This document shows, piece by piece, positions 41,808-47,047 of a DNA stretch of 47,047 nt (position 1 is its first letter; each line of letters opens with the position of its first letter). The notes beneath the pieces were generated by a model. It did no database searches, had not been told where the DNA came from, and saw nothing but the letters and a program-made list of their open reading frames with translations. The DNA is from an uncultured Clostridia bacterium. GTDB taxonomy: Bacteria > Bacillota > Clostridia > TANB77 > CAG-508. The stretch lies in assembly GCA_948739805.1 (NCBI GenBank), contig CAPYID010000011.1:1-47047 (forward strand), given 5' to 3'. A program made the position numbers and the translations under genes.

Positions 41808-41915
41808 ATTTTTACTACATCCTTTCAAGTTTTATATTCCTAAAACATGTTTATGTAGTATTAGTTAATTTTATGATTTTTTATATCCTACAATTTAAAT
41901 GTTATAAAGTGGAGA

Positions 41916-43109
41916 TTACACATTACATACCTTTCCATATATACCTCCTCCTCCTGCTTGTAGTTCTAGCTTACCTTCTCTTGCTTGTATTATTTGATTT
42001 GCTGTTTTTTTACCTACTACTGCTTCTATATCATCACTTCCTATTTTGTGTAATATATTCATTTCTGTTCCAAATTGGGCTAAAAGTTTTTCTATTGTTT
42101 TTCCTCCAATACCTGGTATGAAGGTTAATGGGATTTGATATATATATGGTGGTCTGTAGTTTGGGCTTTTGCTCTGCTTTTTATCTTTTATCATTTCAAT
42201 TCTGTCAAAAACTCCCATAGTTATATTTTTACTATCACATGTATCACATATTGTAACTGGAGCATTTCCTTCTATCGTTTTTTCGCAAATTTCACAATAT
42301 GTTCTATGATATTTTCCAAGCATAGGATTAAGTCCATAATTACATGATATTTTTCTATTATCTTGATTTTTTAATGCCTTTAGTAATTCTTTAAAACTAA
42401 TATCTTCAACTTGAAATTTATTATATTCTCTCGCAATCTTTGGCAGTGAATGTGCATCTGAGTTTGTTAAAAATGTACGTGTTTCTAATTCTGATATCTG
42501 ATCTGCTAAATATGTATCTGAACTTAATCCTAATTCTATTGCAAATACATTGCTAAATTTTTCTTTAAATACTTTTTCCAGTCTGTCTGTACAATGTCCA
42601 TAAAAACTTTTATGTGGTGTAAATGCATGTGCAGGTATTAATATTCCATTATACTTTTGCACTATATCAATTAATTCATATGCAGATATATCTGCTCTTT
42701 GCGAACTTAAAGTTATATTAGATATATGCTGTTTCATTTCTTCCGAAAAACTTTTTATATTATCTAAATAAGGAAAATAACATAAATTATGTGCACAGCC
42801 TTTTTTTCCATCTGCTCTCTCCTCTGATGTTTCTATCTCACTTCCTAAAATTATGCAAAGTTTATCTTTGTATATTATTCCTCCATCTTTTATTTCATAT
42901 GCATCCCCAATTTTTAAAAATTCATCTATATCTTCTATGACATATGGTGATGCACAATCTATAATTCCTGCAATATTTATTCCTTTCCTTTCCACACACT
43001 CTTTTGCTATATTCTCAAAGTTTAGACTTCTTGCTGCTGTTATTTTAATTGGTTTATTATTTTTTGCTCTTCCTATATGAATATGTAAATCTGCAAATAC
43101 TTCATACAT
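41916..43109 (-). CDS. EndoQ/YqxK-like PHP-domain nuclease
   Basis: A 397-residue protein. The PHP phosphoesterase domain spans about residues 1-270, with metal-binding motifs FADLHIHIG, ILGSEIET, AHAFTPHKS and TNSDAHSLPKIAREYN. A zinc ribbon follows (YCEICEKT and TICDTCDS, four cysteines), then a C-terminal helix-hairpin-helix (TFIPGIGGKTIEKLLAQFG). This is the architecture of endonuclease Q and B. subtilis YqxK, which act on deaminated bases. Substrate is inferred from the family. Confidence 0.85.
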   Translation of the reverse strand: MYEVFADLHIHIGRAKNNKPIKITAARSLNFENIAKECVERKGINIAGIIDCASPYVIEDIDEFLKIGDAYEIKDGGIIYKDKLCIILGSEIETSEERADGKKGCAHNLCYFPYLDNIKSFSEEMKQHISNITLSSQRADISAYELIDIVQKYNGILIPAHAFTPHKSFYGHCTDRLEKVFKEKFSNVFAIELGLSSDTYLADQISELETRTFLTNSDAHSLPKIAREYNKFQVEDISFKELLKALKNQDNRKISCNYGLNPMLGKYHRTYCEICEKTIEGNAPVTICDTCDSKNITMGVFDRIEMIKDKKQSKSPNYRPPYIYQIPLTFIPGIGGKTIEKLLAQFGTEMNILHKIGSDDIEAVVGKKTANQIIQAREGKLELQAGGGGIYGKVCNV

Positions 43110-43142
43110 CTTTTATTTCTTCCTTTCTTATTTTATGTTTAA

Positions 43143-43164
43143 AAGGCACGATATTTCGTGCCCT
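43143..43164 (-). terminator. Hairpin GGCACGA/TCGTGCC, terminator or palindrome-family member
   Basis: Seven-base perfect arms, extended by pairs to GGGCACGA. On the minus strand it is followed by TTTT, so it can act as a terminator of the small gene upstream. The GGGC end also recalls the dispersed palindromes. Confidence 0.6.
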
Positions 43165-43169
43165 TTGTA

Positions 43170-43349
43170 TTATTTATCTTTTGTTACTATTTTTCCTCTT
43201 AATTCAATTTCCTCAAAATTATATTTTCTTGATATTGCTCCTATTGATGTTTTTTCCTGATTTATATATGTAAATAATTTACTTATTCCTTTATTTACTT
43301 TTTGTATCTTCTGTATTTCATCATTATTATCTATTTCAGCTATTTGCAT
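43170..43349 (-). CDS. Small 59-residue protein, unrecognised
   Basis: An open frame from ATG 43349 (overlapping the previous stop as TAATG) to a stop at 43170, 59 residues. It reads MQIAEIDNNDEIQKIQKV, then LFTYINQEKTSIGAISRKYN and ELRGKIVTK. It is charged, soluble and probably helical then beta. The one-base overlap with the upstream gene, normal codon use and the terminator just after it support a real gene. I do not recognise a family. Confidence 0.55.
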   Translation of the reverse strand: MQIAEIDNNDEIQKIQKVNKGISKLFTYINQEKTSIGAISRKYNFEEIELRGKIVTKDK

Positions 43350-43888
43350 TATATCATAACCCCCTCTTCATTATAAATAAATTGCTTAAATTCATTTATA
43401 TATTTGTTTTTTACGCCTTCTAAATTTTTATTTATTAGTAATTCCATAGCATGTTTCATACCATATGAAATTTTTTCTTCACCATTTAAAAGTAATGTTC
43501 CTAGGTTATCGACTAATTCTAAAATGTCACTTTCTGGTTCTCGTGGCTCTAATCCACTATATCTATTAACTCCTTCACAAATACGACAAAATCTTTCATC
43601 AAATCCAATATTTGACAAATACTCTGCTCCATCTTTTGCATAAAACTTCACTTTTTCTAAGTCTGTTGTCATCTTAGTCTTTTTACTTGCATATAATAAA
43701 CATGCTGTTACAATTAGATTTTCATCAACATCAAGGTTCATTGTCTCTATAAATCTTCTTGCCAATTCGGCTTTACATATAACTGACTTATCAAAAAAAG
43801 TATTTGCTTTCTTATGTAAATAATAAGCTATCTCTATTTTTCTAAAATAGTTATTCTCATTTAGGATATACTCAGCAAAACTCTCCAT
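43349..43888 (-). CDS. Helical protein, possibly a degenerate HD-type fold
   Basis: A 179-residue all-helical protein: AEYILNENNYFRKIEIAYYL, VICKAELARRFIETMN, ENLIVTACLLYASKKTKMTT, ILELVDNLGTLLLNGEEKIS. The helix pattern and LLYASKKTK (where ALLHDIGK would be in an HD enzyme) hint at an HD-like fold without metal ligands, but this is weak. The start at ATG 43888 has GGAGG five bases upstream; ATG 43900 overlaps that site. It is coupled to the 59-residue gene. Confidence 0.55.
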   Translation of the reverse strand: MESFAEYILNENNYFRKIEIAYYLHKKANTFFDKSVICKAELARRFIETMNLDVDENLIVTACLLYASKKTKMTTDLEKVKFYAKDGAEYLSNIGFDERFCRICEGVNRYSGLEPREPESDILELVDNLGTLLLNGEEKISYGMKHAMELLINKNLEGVKNKYINEFKQFIYNEEGVMI

Positions 43889-44013
43889 CTTATCCTCCAT
43901 TCATTTGTATCTATATATTATTTTATCATATTATATTTCATTTTCCATTTTTTTTCAATATTTAGCAAAAAATATCATCTTTCTGTAATGCTTTTGTAAC
44001 AATATTGTAACAT

Positions 44014-44448
44014 TTATAGATCTTTTATTGCATTACGCGCTAGTTCATCACATCTATTATTATATTCATTGGTACTATGCCCCTTAACTTTTATAAATTT
44101 CGCTTTATATTTTTTTACTAATAACTCTAATTCTTGCCATAATTCTTTATTTTTTACTTCTTCTTTTTGCGAATTTTTCCATCCATTTTTTTTCCATCCT
44201 TCTATCCAATGATTATTAAAGGCATTAACTACATATGCACTATCACTATAAATTTCAACTTCACATTGCATTTTTAGTGCTTTTAATCCTTCCAATACAG
44301 CTGTAATCTCCATTATATTATTTGTTGTATAATTTTCACCACCCGACAATTCTTTTTTGTAATCCTTATATATAAGTATTGTTCCCCATCCACCTGGACC
44401 TGGGTTACCTGAACATGCTCCATCTGTATAAATAATAACTTTCTCCAT
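44014..44448 (-). CDS. rnhA: Ribonuclease H1
   Basis: A 144-residue RNase H. The catalytic carboxylates are in IYTDGACSGNPGPGGWG (Asp), MEITAVLEGLKALK (Glu), IYSDSAYVVNAFN (Asp) and NNRCDELARNAI (Asp), with the basic patch WKKNGWKNSQK as in E. coli RnhA. It degrades RNA in RNA-DNA hybrids. AAGGAG precedes the ATG. Confidence 0.94.
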   Translation of the reverse strand: MEKVIIYTDGACSGNPGPGGWGTILIYKDYKKELSGGENYTTNNIMEITAVLEGLKALKMQCEVEIYSDSAYVVNAFNNHWIEGWKKNGWKNSQKEEVKNKELWQELELLVKKYKAKFIKVKGHSTNEYNNRCDELARNAIKDL

Positions 44449-44494
44449 AGCTTTTCTCCTTTTTCCTATATATTTTATATCTTTTTTTTTTAAC

Positions 44495-44523
44495 TTGTTT
44501 TTTTACTAATTATATGATATTAT
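44495..44523 (+). promoter_or_regulatory. Possible promoter of the tmcAL gene
   Basis: TTGTTT (44495-44500), 17 bases, TATTAT (44518-44523), 40 bases before the TTG start codon. Confidence 0.45.
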
Positions 44524-44562
44524 AACAATAATCTTTTTTAAAGTAAAGGAGGTTTAGGTTAA

Positions 44563-45795
44563 TTGGAATCAATTTTAGGAATAATTGGAGAATATAATCC
44601 TTTCCACAATGGTCATTTATATCAATTACATAAATCTATTGAGCTAGTTAATTCCAAATGTACAGTTTTGATTTTGAGTGGAAATTATGTTCAAAGAGGC
44701 GACTGTGCATTAATTGATAAATGGAAAAGAACTGAAATGGCTTTAAAAAATGGAATTGACTTAGTAATTGAGTTACCAATTCTTTGTAGTATATCTAGTG
44801 CAGAAAGCTTTGCCTCTAGTGCAATTAAAGTTCTAAACTCTTTAAAAGTTGTTAATTACTTATCATTTGGAAGTGAATGTGGTAGTCTTGAAACGCTTAC
44901 AGAGTTCGCAAATGTTCTGTCGAATGAACCTCCTGAGTTTAAAGCATTATTGCAACATGAATTATCAAAAGGAATATCTTTTCCAAAAGCTCGAGAAAAT
45001 GCTTTACTTTTATACTTAAATGATATTCTTAAATATTCTAATATTTTAAACTGTCCAAATAACACCCTTGGACTTGAATATTTAATAGCTTTAAAAAATA
45101 GCAATTCTAAAATCAGACCTCTTACAATTAAAAGACAATTTGCTGAGTATAATTCTTTAGAAGCTATTAATGGCTTTGCTAGTGCAACTGCTATACGTGA
45201 AATGATTTATAATAATGATTATGATAATTTGTTTTCATCAATGCCTCAATCATCCTATGAAATATTGATGGAGGCTTTGCGTTCTGGTGAATTTGTATGC
45301 GGTTTACAAGATTTTGAAAAAGAAATTCTATTTTTATTAAGGTGTATGTCAAGAGAATCTATAGCTAATTTACCTTCTGTATCTGAAGGTTTAGAAAACT
45401 CCATTAAAGAAGCAGCCTCTACTTGTAACACTTTAGATGAATTAATCGAAAAAGTAAAGTCAAAAAGATTTACTAGAACTAGAATTCAAAGAATACTGCT
45501 TTATGCATTATTAGGTTATACAAAAGAGGATATGAATTTTGTACATGAAAATATTCCTTATATTCGTGTTTTAGGTTTCACTGAAACAGGTAAATCTCTT
45601 TTGTCTATTATATCAAAATCTAATAAAAAGTTAAAAATCATTACTTCAGTAAAACACTTTACTGATAGATGTAAAAATAAAAAAATTCTTAATTTATTAC
45701 AAAAAGATATTAGGTCAACTGATATATATACTCTTGGTTATAGAAAGAATTCTCAGGCAAATTTGGATTATACAAAAAGACTAATAAGAATGTAA
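44563..45795 (+). CDS. tmcAL: TmcAL (YlbM-like) tRNA(Met) cytidine acetate ligase
   Basis: A 410-residue nucleotidyltransferase-fold protein. The N terminus IIGEYNPFHNGHLYQLHKS carries the HxGH-type ATP site, with LILSGNYVQRGDCALIDKWK next. FGSECGSLETL and NNTLGLEYLIALKN match the YlbM/TmcAL family, which makes N4-acetylcytidine 34 in elongator tRNA(Met) from acetate and ATP. The TTG start at 44563 is supported by AAAGGAGG nine bases upstream. It adds to the tRNA modification genes in the window. Confidence 0.9.
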   Translation: MESILGIIGEYNPFHNGHLYQLHKSIELVNSKCTVLILSGNYVQRGDCALIDKWKRTEMALKNGIDLVIELPILCSISSAESFASSAIKVLNSLKVVNYLSFGSECGSLETLTEFANVLSNEPPEFKALLQHELSKGISFPKARENALLLYLNDILKYSNILNCPNNTLGLEYLIALKNSNSKIRPLTIKRQFAEYNSLEAINGFASATAIREMIYNNDYDNLFSSMPQSSYEILMEALRSGEFVCGLQDFEKEILFLLRCMSRESIANLPSVSEGLENSIKEAASTCNTLDELIEKVKSKRFTRTRIQRILLYALLGYTKEDMNFVHENIPYIRVLGFTETGKSLLSIISKSNKKLKIITSVKHFTDRCKNKKILNLLQKDIRSTDIYTLGYRKNSQANLDYTKRLIRM

Positions 45796-45832
45796 AATAA
45801 AAAATGAGGGTGTTCCCTCATTTTTTTATTTT
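45795..45832. terminator. Bidirectional terminator between tmcAL and pyk
   Basis: AAAAATGAGGG and CCCTCATTTTT around TGTT, with A and T runs on both sides, between two convergent stops. Confidence 0.85.
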
Positions 45833-47047
45833 ACATCTATTATTTTTCCTAATGTAATTTTATTTTCATCTTTTCTATGACCTGCTACAACTAATCTGTC
45901 ACCTGTTTCTAAGATTCCACTTGCTTTTAATTGTTCAATAGCAGCATCTACTGTTTTACATCCACATTCTTTTGATTCCATATAAACTGGTAATACATCT
46001 CCATATACAGACATTTTATGATATGCCTTTTTATCGTCTGTGACTGCTATTATTGGGCATATTGGTGATAATCCACCTATCATTCTTGCTTCTTCTCCAT
46101 CTTTTGTACATACTATAATTGCGTCTGCATCTATATTTGCTGCTGTAACACATGTTGTATATCCTAGTGTTTTTGTTTCATCTGCTGTTTCTGGATTATA
46201 TCTGTTTTCATAAAATCTCTTTTCATAGTTTACATTAGCTTCTGTCTCTTCAGATATTTTAACCATTGTATCAACACAAAGTGCTGGGTGTGCTCCCATT
46301 GCTGATTCTCCTGATAGCATTATTGCACTTGTTCTATCATATACTGCATTTGCAACATCACTAACCTCAGCTCTTGTAGGACGTGGATTTTTAGTCATTG
46401 ATTCAAGCATTTGTGTTGCTGTTATAACTGGTTTTCCTACTTCATTACATCTTTTAATAAAGTGTTTTTGAACTGCTGGAACTTTGTAATATGGTATTTC
46501 AACTGCCATATCTCCTCTTGCAACCATTATTCCATCTGATGCTTCTAATATTTCTTCAAAATTGTCTATACCCTCTTGGCTTTCAATTTTTGAAATAATA
46601 CCTATTTTTTCTCCACCATTTTCATCTAATAATTTTCTTATTTCTTGAACATCTGATAGTCTTCTAACAAATGAAGCAAATATATAATCAAATCCTGCTT
46701 TTGCACCATTTGTAATATCGTCTATATCTTTTGTTGCAAGTGCTGGTAAATTTACAACAACTCCTTGAATATTAACTGTTTTTCTACTTCCTAACATTCC
46801 TGTATTTAAGGCTTTGCAAACAACATCTTTTCCAACTACTTCTTGAACTTCAAATTCAATAGCTCCATCGTCTACCAAAATTTTTGCACCTGGTTTTACA
46901 TCTTGATATAAATTTTTATAGCTTATTGATGTTTTTGTTTCATTTCCTACTATTTCTTCATTAACAAATGTAAATGTTTGTCCTTCTTTTATTTCTACTT
47001 TTTGATCTCCTGATTCTTGTTTTCCTGTTCTTATTTCAGGTCCTTTA
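45826..47047 (-). CDS. pyk: Pyruvate kinase, C-terminal part (5' end beyond the window)
   Basis: The frame stays open to the window edge, giving about 406 residues; the first one hundred or so lie outside. KGPEIRTG at the edge is substrate-binding, followed by the beta-barrel domain. Catalytic segments are FASFVRRLSDVQEIRK, IISKIESQEGIDNFEEI, SDGIMVARGDMAVEIP and ITATQMLESM. The C-terminal allosteric domain ends with GDRLVVAGHRKDENKI and no extra PEP-utiliser domain. It makes ATP and pyruvate in glycolysis. Confidence 0.95.
   Translation of the reverse strand, partial: KGPEIRTGKQESGDQKVEIKEGQTFTFVNEEIVGNETKTSISYKNLYQDVKPGAKILVDDGAIEFEVQEVVGKDVVCKALNTGMLGSRKTVNIQGVVVNLPALATKDIDDITNGAKAGFDYIFASFVRRLSDVQEIRKLLDENGGEKIGIISKIESQEGIDNFEEILEASDGIMVARGDMAVEIPYYKVPAVQKHFIKRCNEVGKPVITATQMLESMTKNPRPTRAEVSDVANAVYDRTSAIMLSGESAMGAHPALCVDTMVKISEETEANVNYEKRFYENRYNPETADETKTLGYTTCVTAANIDADAIIVCTKDGEEARMIGGLSPICPIIAVTDDKKAYHKMSVYGDVLPVYMESKECGCKTVDAAIEQLKASGILETGDRLVVAGHRKDENKITLGKIIDVK

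Noticed and set aside
1..47047. tRNA, rRNA, riboswitch or CRISPR features
   Set aside because: No T-loop or acceptor patterns, no conserved riboswitch core and no regular spacer-repeat array were seen on either strand.

Overview
The window is AT-rich chromosomal DNA from an endospore-forming, low-GC Gram-positive bacterium, most likely an uncultured Clostridia member. The evidence is a set of sporulation genes (a SigK-type sigma factor, yabP, yabQ, spoIIM), a SufCBDSU iron-sulfur operon, split transketolase halves, a YlbM/TmcAL-type gene, strong TTA/AGA/ATA codon preference and clear AAGGAGG-type ribosome binding sites. No rRNA, tRNA or CRISPR array was seen.

Layout. 83-892: a MntA/HepT (MNT-HEPN) toxin-antitoxin pair with its own promoter and terminator. 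960-5452: a U32 tRNA-hydroxylation protein, NAD salvage (nadE, pncB) and pyrB. 5555-6314: a decayed MFS transporter. 6371-8580: an SOS-like promoter, a Y-family DNA polymerase and an RsmB/RsmF-type methyltransferase. 8584-9204: a membrane-protein gene with foreign codon use. 9314-17869: a DtxR-family regulator with a palindromic operator at its start site, then sufC-B-D-S-U running into mnmA, tcdA and a ttcA-like gene, which makes a sulfur-to-tRNA cluster. 18000-22736: sigK, prfB, yabP-yabQ-divIC and rho. 22762-25582: a recombination scar with a Fic remnant, an intact fic gene plus a truncated P-loop gene, long flanking repeats and a tyrosine-integrase stump. 25593-30461: an ABC exporter, a two-component system and a divergent small exported protein. 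30541-39297, mostly minus strand: split transketolase, uppP, a TPR protein, a TIGR03943-like gene, mgtE, a metal ABC transporter, gmk and rpoZ. 39480-47047: a xerD-like recombinase gene, spoIIM, an EndoQ/YqxK-like PHP gene, rnhA, tmcAL and a partial pyruvate kinase gene.

The most striking observation concerns the codon CGG. By manual scan I find only five in-frame CGG codons in all called genes. Three of them lie in three unrelated conserved genes (sigK, yabP, a TIGR03943-like gene), exactly where the reading frame must move +1 to restore the family sequence, and each time the +1 codon is GGT or GGA (Gly). The other two are in the foreign-looking gene at 8584-9204. This suggests that CGG is an unread or hungry codon in this organism, with +1 frameshifting or quadruplet decoding at CGG-W used in a few genes, two of them sporulation genes.

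A second theme is a family of short dispersed palindromes with a conserved CCCCTACA end and co-varying arms. They fill most gaps of the suf cluster, and one copy is translated in frame inside the N terminus of MnmA.
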